Position numbers and translations under genes: made by a program. Positions 54,629 to 64,000 of a stretch of 64,000 bases of DNA are shown piece after piece. The stretch lies in NCBI GenBank assembly GCA_963724975.1, contig CAVRXB010000001.1, positions 372,001 to 436,000 of the forward strand, given 5' to 3'. The stretch's first letter is position 1. Every line of letters starts with the position of its first letter. Origin of the DNA: CAIWHR01 sp963724975 (GTDB lineage: Bacteria > Pseudomonadota > Gammaproteobacteria > Burkholderiales > Casimicrobiaceae). A model generated the notes under the pieces. It ran no database searches and was not told the origin of the DNA. It saw only the letters and a list, made by a program, of their open reading frames with translations.

Positions 54629-54844
54629 ATGAACAAGCCGCGGGTGGTCCCGTGCCCGCAATGCGGCAAGGCGGTCGAATGGACGCCGGCGTCGCGATGG
54701 CGTCCGTTCTGCTCGGAGCGCTGCAAGCTCATAGACCTCGGCGCCTGGGCGACTGAGGCGTACCGCATTCCGCTCGCCGAGCCGTCGGAGTCCGACGAGG
54801 CTGCGCCGGGCGAGGCCCCGGGTGACAAGTCGCCGCGCAGCTAG
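54629..54844 (+). CDS. yacG: Zinc-binding DNA gyrase inhibitor YacG
   Basis: A 71-residue protein with a single Cys4 zinc finger: CPQCGKAVEW and RPFCSERCKLIDLGAW. In E. coli YacG binds gyrase and inhibits it. The acidic tail SESDEAAPGEAPG is typical. The ATG at 54629 is chosen; a longer in-frame start at 54536 would add 31 residues not seen in this family. It follows zapD, the usual order. Confidence 0.93.
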   Translation: MNKPRVVPCPQCGKAVEWTPASRWRPFCSERCKLIDLGAWATEAYRIPLAEPSESDEAAPGEAPGDKSPRS

Positions 54845-54880
54845 CACGACGCGAACACCGGATGGATTGAGGAACGCCGC

Positions 54881-55216
54881 ATGCGCAATGCCGCCATGCC
54901 GATCACGCTGATCATCGTCGGTGTCCTCGGGCTTATCTGGTATTTCGGCTGGTTGCCGGATGTCGACTCGGTCACATCGCTCGCTCTCGTCGCCGGTGGC
55001 TTGGCGATTCTCGTAATGGACGGCATCACCAAGAGCTCGGTGGTACTCGGTCCGACGTTGATGGCTGTCGGTGTTGCATGGTTTCTGCACGACCAGTACC
55101 GGATGCGCTGGACACTGCTCATCTCGGTGCTGCTGATCTTGATCGGCGCCCTGATGCTGCTCGCGCGTCATCCTCGCATTCCGGAGAGGCGCGGCAAATC
55201 CAGTGGGCCTGACTGA
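54881..55216 (+). CDS. Small four-helix membrane protein
   Basis: A 111-residue hypothetical protein with four hydrophobic segments (PITLIIVGVLGLIWYFGWLP; VTSLALVAGGLAILVM; VVLGPTLMAVGVAWFLH; LLISVLLILIGALMLLA). It resembles the N-terminal helical part of LiaF/DUF5668-type envelope proteins, but no family is certain. It lies 36 bases after yacG and ends next to a dispersed repeat. Confidence 0.7.
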   Translation: MRNAAMPITLIIVGVLGLIWYFGWLPDVDSVTSLALVAGGLAILVMDGITKSSVVLGPTLMAVGVAWFLHDQYRMRWTLLISVLLILIGALMLLARHPRIPERRGKSSGPD

Positions 55217-55282
55217 ACCCCCACGCTCACTCCGTTCGCTGCCCCCAGAGGGGGCGCATCGTCCCCTTCGGGCGGCCGGGCG
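55212..55282. repeat. Dispersed intergenic repeat, copy 2
   Basis: The reverse-orientation relative of the element at 26179-26247: it has gaacccccacgctcactccg, then the palindromic gcccccagagggggc, then ccccttcgggcggccg. It sits between convergent genes, just after the stop of the small membrane protein, and may also act as a hairpin terminator. Confidence 0.6.
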
Positions 55283-55335
55283 GGCACGACTCAACGCCTT
55301 GCACTATCGGGCGAGCGGGCTATTTGAAACAAGTC

Positions 55336-56274
55336 CTAACGCCAGGCGGCGCGGCGCAGGGCAATCCCGTGCGCGCCCTGTGCAATGGCGGTGTCGAGGT
55401 CGGAGGGCTCCAATCCACCCAGAGCGAACACCGGCAGCGACGCCCGTGCGGCAAGCGCGGCGAAGCCGTTCCAACCGATTGAAATTGCGTTGGGGTGGGA
55501 CGGAGTCGGCGCAACTGGACCGAGCAAGACGAAGTCGAGCGCCAGCGCGCCGGCTTTCGCGATTTCCTCGCGTGTGTGGCACGAGGCCGAGCAGATGAGA
55601 TCGGCCGGACGCGCATTCGCAGCGGCGAGCGCGGCCGATGTCCAGTGCACGCCGTCGCATCCCCATGCGTGCGCGTTTTCCGCGCTGCCGTTCAGCAGGA
55701 TGCGCGCGCCGACAGGCCGGCTGATCTCCGCGAGCGCTTCGTACAGCGCGCGTTGGCGCACTAAAGGCCAATCCTTTTCGCGCAACTGGATCAGCTTCAA
55801 CCCACGTCCCACGGCGCTTCGCGCGCGCGCAAGAAACGCGGCCTCTCCGAAATCACCTGCCATGGTAATCCCGCAGACCGCTGGCAACGTCAACGCGCGC
55901 AGGACAAGCGTGTTGGCGGGCAGCAACGGCGCAACGTCGAAGGCGCCGGGGATCTGCCAGGCGAACGCCTGTCCGTCATGCCCGACCGGTTCACCGTCCC
56001 ATTCGTAGACACGGAAGAAATGCAGCTCAACGTGAGCGTGCGGATAAACGAAGCGCTGGACGAGCCAGGGTGCGGCGCGACGCACCTTGAGCCCAAGCTC
56101 TTCCGCGAGCTCGCGGATCAGCGCGTCGCGCGGGTCTTCGCCGGGCTCGAGCTTGCCGCCCGGAAATTCCCAATAGCCCGCAAAAGCCTTGCCGGGCGGG
56201 CGTTGCGCCAGGAGCACCCGGCCGTCGGCCCGCGTGATGACGGCGGCGGCGACCGGAATGAGGCGATCGGTCAC
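55336..56274 (-). CDS. Fused Nudix hydrolase (MutT-like) and thiamine-phosphate-synthase-like protein
   Basis: A 312-residue protein with two domains. Residues 1-130 are MutT-like, with the full Nudix box GGKLEPGEDPRDALIRELAEELGLK in the region 40-65; it would remove 8-oxo-dGTP or similar. Residues about 140-312 are ThiE-like (KLIQLREKDWP, DGVHWTSAAL, DFVLLGPVAPTPSHP, FALGGL). This fusion is known in many proteobacteria, and the ThiE part need not make thiamine phosphate. GTG start at 56274, overlapping the DUF815 gene by 4 bases. Confidence 0.92.
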   Translation of the reverse strand: MTDRLIPVAAAVITRADGRVLLAQRPPGKAFAGYWEFPGGKLEPGEDPRDALIRELAEELGLKVRRAAPWLVQRFVYPHAHVELHFFRVYEWDGEPVGHDGQAFAWQIPGAFDVAPLLPANTLVLRALTLPAVCGITMAGDFGEAAFLARARSAVGRGLKLIQLREKDWPLVRQRALYEALAEISRPVGARILLNGSAENAHAWGCDGVHWTSAALAAANARPADLICSASCHTREEIAKAGALALDFVLLGPVAPTPSHPNAISIGWNGFAALAARASLPVFALGGLEPSDLDTAIAQGAHGIALRRAAWR

Positions 56275-57173
56275 GCTCCGCGCAATTTCTTTTGCAACGC
56301 GGCAGCGCCCGCATAACCGCGCGCGAACTGCCACGCGATGCGGCCGCTGCGCGAACCGCGCTGCAACGCGAATTGCAGCGCGTCCCGGTGACGCGCGTCC
56401 GCATCGTGTTTCGACCGCGCCGGCGCGACATCGAATGCCGCGAGCCATGCGGCGACCGCGGCGAGATAGTCGTCCTGGCTGAACGGATAGAACGAGATCC
56501 ACAAGCCGAAGCGCTCGGACAGCGAAATCTTCTCCTCCACCGATTCGCCCGGATGGACTTCTTCACCAATGTGCTTCGTCTCCAGATTTTCGGCGAAATA
56601 TTCGGGGAGCAGATGGCGGCGGTTCGAGGTCGCGTAGATCAGCATGTTCGCCGACGCTGCGGCGATCGTCCCGTCCAGCATCACCTTGAGCGCCATGTAA
56701 CCGGCCTCACCGGCATCGAACGTCAGATCGTCGCAGAAGACGATGTAGCGCTCGCGCCGATCCGCCACGAGCTCGGCGATGTCGGGCAGGTCGATGAGAT
56801 CGGCCTTGTCGACCTCGATGAGACGCAAGCCTTTGGCGGCATACTTCGCGAGCATCGCCTTCACCAGCGACGATTTACCGGTGCCGCGCGACCCTGTCAG
56901 CAGAACGTTGTTCGCGGGCAGTCCCGCCACGAACTGGCGCGTGTTGGCGTCGATCGCCGCCTTCTGCGCCTCGATCGCAACGAGGTCGTCGAGACGGATA
57001 GCGTGCGGATGACGTACGGCTTGCAGGTAGCCGCGTCCGGCGCGTTTGCGCCAACGGTACGCAGTCACTTTCCAGTCGGGCGGCGGCGGGGCCGGCGGAA
57101 GGACAGACTCGACGCGCGCGAGAATACTTTCGAGGCGGCGGAAAAGCGCGGCGATTTCGGCGGCGTTGGCCAT
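56271..57173 (-). CDS. DUF815-family AAA ATPase
   Basis: A 300-residue soluble ATPase of the DUF815 family. The P-loop is TGSRGTGKSSLV at about 93-104 and Walker B is YIVFCDDLTFD. The arginine-containing segment LIYATSNRRHLLPEYF and ERFGLWISFYPFSQDDYL are typical. Function in the family is not established. The ATG at 57173 is preferred to one 30 codons upstream. It is paired with the Nudix-ThiE gene by a 4-base overlap and follows argJ by 28 bases. Confidence 0.9.
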   Translation of the reverse strand: MANAAEIAALFRRLESILARVESVLPPAPPPPDWKVTAYRWRKRAGRGYLQAVRHPHAIRLDDLVAIEAQKAAIDANTRQFVAGLPANNVLLTGSRGTGKSSLVKAMLAKYAAKGLRLIEVDKADLIDLPDIAELVADRRERYIVFCDDLTFDAGEAGYMALKVMLDGTIAAASANMLIYATSNRRHLLPEYFAENLETKHIGEEVHPGESVEEKISLSERFGLWISFYPFSQDDYLAAVAAWLAAFDVAPARSKHDADARHRDALQFALQRGSRSGRIAWQFARGYAGAAALQKKLRGA

Positions 57174-57201
57174 CGGTTTGAGCTTTCGCCAGAGCTGCGG
57201 C

Positions 57202-58437
57202 TCAGCTTCGATAATCCGCGTTGATCGAAACGTAATCGTGCGAAAAGTCGCACGTCCAGACACGCGACGTCGCCTGGCCGCGGCCGAGCGCCACTGTGAC
57301 GGTGATCTCGTCCTGTTTCATCACACGCTGACCATCCTCCTCACGGTACGACGGCGAGCGTCCGCCCGCATCGACCACGCGCACGTCGTCGAGGCGAAAC
57401 GATACCTGCGATGGGTCGAGATCGGGCGCCGCCGAATTGCCGATGGCGCAAACGATGCGGCCGAGATTCGGATCGGAGGCAAAGAAGGCGGTCTTGACGA
57501 GCGGCGAATGCGCGATGCCGAGCGCGATCTTGCGGCATTCGGCCGCGTCACGGCCACCCTCGACTGCGATCGTGATGAATTTGGTCGCCCCCTCGCCGTC
57601 ACGGACAATCGCCTGCGCAAGCTCGGTCGCCACTTCGGCGAGCGCACCCCGAAGGGCGCCGGCGCGCGCGTCGTCGTAACGCGTTACCGGCGCCATCGCG
57701 GCCTTGCCGGTCGCCACGATCACGAAGCTGTCGTTGGTCGACGTGTCGCCGTCGACCGTCGCGCAATTGAACGACGCGTCGGCAATCTCGCGCGTCAGCG
57801 CCTGCAGCAATGACGCGGCAATCGGCGCATCGGTCGCGATAAACGAAAGCATCGTGGCCATGTTGGGGTGGATCATTCCGGCGCCCTTGGCGATACCGGT
57901 GACGGTCACCGCAACGCCATCGACCGCCACGCGTCGCGATGCGCCTTTCGGCACCGTGTCGGTCGTCATGATCGACGAGACGGCACGGAACCAATGATCG
58001 GATGCAAGCGCCGCCTTCGCCGCCGGCAGCGCCGCGACGATCTTCGCGACGGGCAACGGCTCCATGATGACGCCTGTCGAGAACGGCAGCACCTCGACAG
58101 CCTTGCACGCGAGAATCGAAGCGACCGCCTCGCAGGTGGCATTTGCGTCGGCAATGCCGGACTCACCCGTTCCTGCGTTGGCGTTGCCTGCGTTGACGAC
58201 CAGCGCACGGATGCCGGCGGTGGCACCAGTTGTAAGGCGATGGCGGCACACTGCCACCGGCGCCGCGCTGAAGCGGTTTTGCGTGAATACGCCCGCCGCA
58301 ATCGTCCCTTCGTCGAACGCGACGAGCAGCAGGTCGTCGCGCTGCCAGTTCTTGATCTTGGCGGCGGCCGTGCCGAGCCGCACGCCTCTGACGGGCAGGA
58401 GATCCGCAGGCCTCGGCGGTGTGTAACGAACGGGCAT
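57202..58437 (-). CDS. argJ: Bifunctional ornithine acetyltransferase / N-acetylglutamate synthase ArgJ
   Basis: Arginine-synthesis enzyme of 411 residues. It recycles the acetyl group from N-acetylornithine to glutamate. The autocleavage site is in KGAGMIHPNMATML, with Thr195 the nucleophile of the beta subunit. It also has NAGNANAGTGE, PFSTGVIMEPLP and DGDTSTNDSF. The C-terminus ends YVSINADYRS, as is usual. It lies between secA and the DUF815 gene on the leftward strand. Confidence 0.96.
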   Translation of the reverse strand: MPVRYTPPRPADLLPVRGVRLGTAAAKIKNWQRDDLLLVAFDEGTIAAGVFTQNRFSAAPVAVCRHRLTTGATAGIRALVVNAGNANAGTGESGIADANATCEAVASILACKAVEVLPFSTGVIMEPLPVAKIVAALPAAKAALASDHWFRAVSSIMTTDTVPKGASRRVAVDGVAVTVTGIAKGAGMIHPNMATMLSFIATDAPIAASLLQALTREIADASFNCATVDGDTSTNDSFVIVATGKAAMAPVTRYDDARAGALRGALAEVATELAQAIVRDGEGATKFITIAVEGGRDAAECRKIALGIAHSPLVKTAFFASDPNLGRIVCAIGNSAAPDLDPSQVSFRLDDVRVVDAGGRSPSYREEDGQRVMKQDEITVTVALGRGQATSRVWTCDFSHDYVSINADYRS

Positions 58438-58556
58438 CCGCGCGCTCCCGGTGTTACCTCAATCCGGGCGACGGGCTCGGCGCGTTAGGCGGCGTGGAAG
58501 CGACCGCTTCAACGCGGTGGGCCCGTCGCCGAGGACTCGGGCGCATCGCAACGCAT

Positions 58557-61289
<2,733 letters not shown>

Positions 61290-61312
61290 GTCGGTTGGAC
61301 GTGAGACCGCCG

Positions 61313-61347
61313 GGACAAAAAACAAGGGGTGAGGACCGCCTCACCCC
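61313..61347 (-). terminator. Intrinsic terminator after the M23 peptidase gene
   Basis: A perfect 9-bp stem ggggtgagg/cctcacccc (61326-61334 and 61339-61347) has an accg loop. The leftward transcript then reads ttgtttttt. It lies 28 bases after the peptidase stop and 24 bases before the secA start, separating the two transcripts. Confidence 0.85.
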
Positions 61348-61375
61348 TCATTTCGTCGGCGTCGCAGCCGCGAAT

Positions 61376-62302
61376 TCAGCCAGTGGATTCCAGGAAGCGC
61401 GCAGGATTCTGCGGGACGCCGTTCAGCCGGACCTCGAAGTGCAGATGCGGCCCCGTCGAACGCCCGGTCGAACCGACCGATCCCAGTCGCTGGCCGCGCA
61501 CCACGAGATCGCCTTCGCTCACGGAAATCTGCGAGGCGTGGGCGTACCGGGACAGGAGCCCGTTGCCGTGGTCGATCTCAATGATCTTACCATACTCGGC
61601 GTGATACCCTGCGTAGACCACCTTGCCGCTCGCCGCAGCGACGATCGCGGTTCCGACATTGGCGGGGAAATCGATCCCTTCGTGAAAGGACTTGGTTCCC
61701 GTAAACGGATCGACCCGATAGCCGAAGTTGGACGAGTACCAGCCATCGACGATCGGCGCCAGCGTCGGCAGAAACTTGCGATTGGCGGAATCCTGGACCA
61801 GCAATGCCTCGAGCACGCCGAGCTGGTCGGAGCGCTCGTCGACCTGACGCGCGAGTTTTGCGAGCAGCTCCGCAAACTCAATGACGGTGAAATTGCGCGA
61901 TGGGATCGAGGATTCCGCTCCGCCGCGCGGCGGCACCTTGCCCAATTGCAGCGACTGCAGTTCCTGAGGTTTGAGCCCGGCGATCTTTGCGAGTCGTTCG
62001 CCGAGTCCGTCGAGCCGCATCATCTGCGCCTGCAGATCGCCGAGGCGCAGCGCCATCGCGTTGAGGTGTCCCTGCACGATCTCCTGCGACTTCTGCGCTT
62101 CTTCGCGTTGATCGGCGAGCACGATCGCCTGCAGCCAAGGGTGTTGCGTGGCCGCCGCGTAGCGCAACGTGACGAAGTTGAAGATCAGCGTGAAGCCAAT
62201 GAACAACACGAGCAGCGCGAAACCACCGGCAATCCCGTGGCGCCAGCTAAGCGTCAACGTTCGGGCGCGCGCCGTAGCGCTCGACACAAGAATGATGTTC
62301 AA
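61376..62302 (-). CDS. M23-family (LytM) peptidase with N-terminal membrane anchor
   Basis: A 308-residue envelope protein. One membrane helix at about 24-46 (GGFALLVLFIGFTLIF), then a coiled-coil region, then a C-terminal M23 domain with zinc ligands in SFHEGIDFPA and GPHLHFEVRLNG. The family cuts peptidoglycan crosslinks or regulates amidases. Both zinc motifs look intact, so it is probably active. It lies between lpxC-side genes and secA, as in many betaproteobacteria, and is divergent from the DUF721 gene. Confidence 0.92.
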   Translation of the reverse strand: MNIILVSSATARARTLTLSWRHGIAGGFALLVLFIGFTLIFNFVTLRYAAATQHPWLQAIVLADQREEAQKSQEIVQGHLNAMALRLGDLQAQMMRLDGLGERLAKIAGLKPQELQSLQLGKVPPRGGAESSIPSRNFTVIEFAELLAKLARQVDERSDQLGVLEALLVQDSANRKFLPTLAPIVDGWYSSNFGYRVDPFTGTKSFHEGIDFPANVGTAIVAAASGKVVYAGYHAEYGKIIEIDHGNGLLSRYAHASQISVSEGDLVVRGQRLGSVGSTGRSTGPHLHFEVRLNGVPQNPARFLESTG

Positions 62303-62370
62303 TTGGGCATCTCCTTATTCCTGTCGCCCGCGCGCCCTGGCGCGACCGACGGTCAACATCGCCACCGACC

Positions 62371-62805
62371 ATGGCGCGATCGCCGCAATCCTTGCAGCAC
62401 ATTCTTGCCACCGACCAGGTGCTAGCCGCTTGGGACGCGCGGCGACGCCGCGAAGCCATGCTGACGGCCATCGTTCGCCGCCACCTGCCGCGCCCGCTCG
62501 CCGAACGCATTCGCGTCGCGGAAGAACGCGGGACCGAATTGAACCTGATTGCCGACGCCGGTGCGATCGCCGCCGTTGTCCGGCAGCGCGCCCCCGACCT
62601 TATCGCGGAGTTGCATCGCGAAGGGTGCGAATTTACTTCAATCCGGGTGCGCGTGCAAGTTGCAAGTCCAGTACGAGAATCTAAAAAGCCCGTGCAAAAA
62701 CAACTCGATAGACGCGTTCTTCGTCCTTTGGCGACCCTGGCGCAGCAATTGCCGGCGGGCCCGCTCAAGGTGGCGCTGATCCGATTTCTCCGCCGCGCCG
62801 GATAA
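62371..62805 (+). CDS. DUF721 (DciA-like) protein
   Basis: A 144-residue protein with the DUF721 pattern in its N-terminal half: an N-terminal helix, ELNLIADAGAIAAVVRQRAPDLIAEL, and a following beta/alpha element (FTSIRVRVQV). Family member DciA loads the replicative helicase DnaB in bacteria without DnaC. The basic C-terminal tail fits nucleic-acid contact. It is the only rightward gene in this stretch and is divergent from the M23 gene with 68 bases between. Confidence 0.75.
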   Translation: MARSPQSLQHILATDQVLAAWDARRRREAMLTAIVRRHLPRPLAERIRVAEERGTELNLIADAGAIAAVVRQRAPDLIAELHREGCEFTSIRVRVQVASPVRESKKPVQKQLDRRVLRPLATLAQQLPAGPLKVALIRFLRRAG

Positions 62806-62831
62806 CCTACGCCGCATTGCGGCATCGGAGG

Positions 62832-63020
62832 CTACAGCGATGGCCCGACGATGCGCTCGAAGGCGAAGAACAGGAACACGATCACGCCGAGAATGATCGT
62901 GAAACGAATCACGAGGCCGATGAACTTGAGATACTTTCGGTCGCGCGAGAAGAGATACAGCAGAGCCGACGCGCCGATGGCCGCGAGCGCCAGGTACAGC
63001 AGCAGCCGGACGAGAAACAA
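62832..63020 (-). CDS. Small two-helix membrane protein
   Basis: A 62-residue protein with two hydrophobic segments (FLVRLLLYLALAAIGASALLY-type at 2-24 and FTIILGVIVFLFFAFE at 40-55) joined by a basic loop (SRDRKYLKFIG). No domain is recognised. It lies 21 bases downstream of lpxC on the same strand and probably shares its transcript. Short, but composition and position support a real gene. Confidence 0.6.
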   Translation of the reverse strand: MFLVRLLLYLALAAIGASALLYLFSRDRKYLKFIGLVIRFTIILGVIVFLFFAFERIVGPSL

Positions 63021-63041
63021 GGACGCAGCGACGCGCGCGCT

Positions 63042-63956
63042 TCAGGCAGGCGACAGCTGCCAGCCCTGAAATGCGGTGGGAACGTCGTTCTCGGCCTTGA
63101 ACGTCGTGAGCTCGAATGCGTCGGGGCGGTCGAGCAGCGTCCGCGCAAGCACATTGTTGAGCGCATGCCCCGATTTGAACGCGGTGTACTGTCCGATCAG
63201 CGGGTGCCCGAGCAAGTAGAGATCGCCAATCGCGTCCAATACCTTGTGCTTGACGAACTCGTTGTCGTAGCGAAGACCTTCGGCGTTCAGCACGCTGAAA
63301 TCGTCCAGCACGATCGCATTCTGCAGGCTGCCACCGAGGCCGAGTCCGGCCGCACGCATCGCCTCGACATCGTGCATGAAGCCGAACGTCCGCGCGCGCG
63401 CGACTTCCTTGACATAGGAATGCTCGGCGAAATCGATGACGACCTGCCTGTTTTCCGAGCCGAACATCGGATGCGGAAAGTCGATCGTGAAGTCGAGCTT
63501 GAAACCGTGGAACGGATCGAAGCGCGCCCATTTGTCGCCGTCGCGCACCTCGACCGAATCGACCACGCGCAGATATTTCTTGGCGACGTTCTGCTCGACG
63601 ATCCCTGCCGACTGCAACAGGAACACGAACGGACTCGCGCTGCCGTCCATGATCGGAATCTCCGGACCGGCGACGTCGATGTGCACGTTGTCGATGCCGA
63701 GACCCGCCAGCGCCGACAGCACGTGCTCGACCGTCGAAATCGATGCGCCGTCCTGCCGCAACGTCGAGGATAGCCGGGTATCGCCGACATGGCGCGCGTT
63801 GGCGGGGATGGAAACCACCGCCGGCAGGTCGACGCGATGAAACACGATGCCGGCGTCGGGCAGCGCCGGCCGCAGCACGAGATCGACGCGCGCACCGGTG
63901 TGCAGGCCGACCCCTGTCGTCTTGATCGTCGTCTTGAGAGTTCGTTGCTTGAGCAT
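63042..63956 (-). CDS. lpxC: UDP-3-O-acyl-N-acetylglucosamine deacetylase LpxC
   Basis: Zinc amidase of 304 residues, the committed step of lipid A synthesis. Zinc ligands are H78 in STVEHVLSALAG and the HKVLDAIGDL pair near 237-242. The catalytic histidine is in FKSGHALNN near 264. It starts MLKQRTLKTTIKTTGVGLHTG at 63956; six further codons upstream are possible but unlike the family. The N-terminal region and length are normal. Its upstream neighbour (often ftsZ) is outside the window. Confidence 0.97.
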   Translation of the reverse strand: MLKQRTLKTTIKTTGVGLHTGARVDLVLRPALPDAGIVFHRVDLPAVVSIPANARHVGDTRLSSTLRQDGASISTVEHVLSALAGLGIDNVHIDVAGPEIPIMDGSASPFVFLLQSAGIVEQNVAKKYLRVVDSVEVRDGDKWARFDPFHGFKLDFTIDFPHPMFGSENRQVVIDFAEHSYVKEVARARTFGFMHDVEAMRAAGLGLGGSLQNAIVLDDFSVLNAEGLRYDNEFVKHKVLDAIGDLYLLGHPLIGQYTAFKSGHALNNVLARTLLDRPDAFELTTFKAENDVPTAFQGWQLSPA

Positions 63957-64000
63957 GGGAATCAGCCTGACCAAATCGCGCGCCGGGTCAAGGGCTTAGC

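Overview
This is a high-GC chromosomal window from a betaproteobacterium, most like the Burkholderiales/Nitrosomonadales. The evidence is the BoxR/BoxABC aerobic benzoyl-CoA pathway, the order lpxC / M23 peptidase / secA / argJ / Nudix-ThiE / yacG / zapD / coaE / pilD-C-B, and the order rsmI / lpoA / yraN / SIS isomerase / BON lipoprotein. No rRNA, tRNA, CRISPR array, prophage or transposase gene was seen.

Region by region. (1) 1-12.8 kb is a benzoate regulon. Two divergent operons start at 6.67-6.91 kb: leftward, a DUF4863 protein, benzoate-CoA ligase and a LivKHMGF-type ABC importer (livF is cut by the window edge); rightward, boxR, boxC, boxB, boxA and a hemerythrin. boxD is not in the window. 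(2) 12.9-20.6 kb holds an NfeD protein fused in frame to a slipin, a two-domain thioredoxin-like protein, a CBS protein and a giant cyclase/ATPase/TPR protein. boxA, the thioredoxin gene and the cyclase gene are each broken by single-base frameshifts that all run in the same direction, which points to sequence error more than gene decay. (3) 20.7-25.4 kb holds a secreted InlB-repeat protein, hemN with an FNR/Anr-type box, and an exported 2H-phosphoesterase-like protein. (4) 25.5-36.6 kb is a complete leftward urea block, ureDABCEFG followed by urtABCDE, with a candidate sigma-54 promoter and paired NtrC-like sites just upstream of urtA. (5) 36.6-42.6 kb holds cell-envelope genes: rsmI (also with a +1 shift), lpoA, yraN, gmhA/diaA-like, a BON lipoprotein, rfaE2 and a J-like/RDD/TPR membrane protein. 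(6) 42.7-48.9 kb has rpsP-rimM-trmD-rplS, ffh, a CcsA-like protein and a CNNM/CBS protein; a 260-bp cloverleaf-like palindromic element fills the gap between the last two. (7) 49-64 kb holds pilB-pilC-pilD (with a duplicated pilD 5' end), coaE, zapD, yacG, Nudix-ThiE, a DUF815 ATPase, argJ, secA, an M23 peptidase, a DUF721 protein and lpxC.

How the genes work together. Benzoate would be imported by the Liv-type transporter, activated by the CoA ligase, epoxidised by BoxAB and ring-opened by BoxC, with BoxR sensing benzoyl-CoA. Urea would be imported by UrtABCDE and split by urease under nitrogen control. The rest is mostly housekeeping. The best leads for a second look are the 260-bp palindromic element, the NfeD-slipin fusion, the duplicated pilD start, the soluble-adenylyl-cyclase-like protein and the regulatory sites at boxR, urtA and the InlB-repeat gene.
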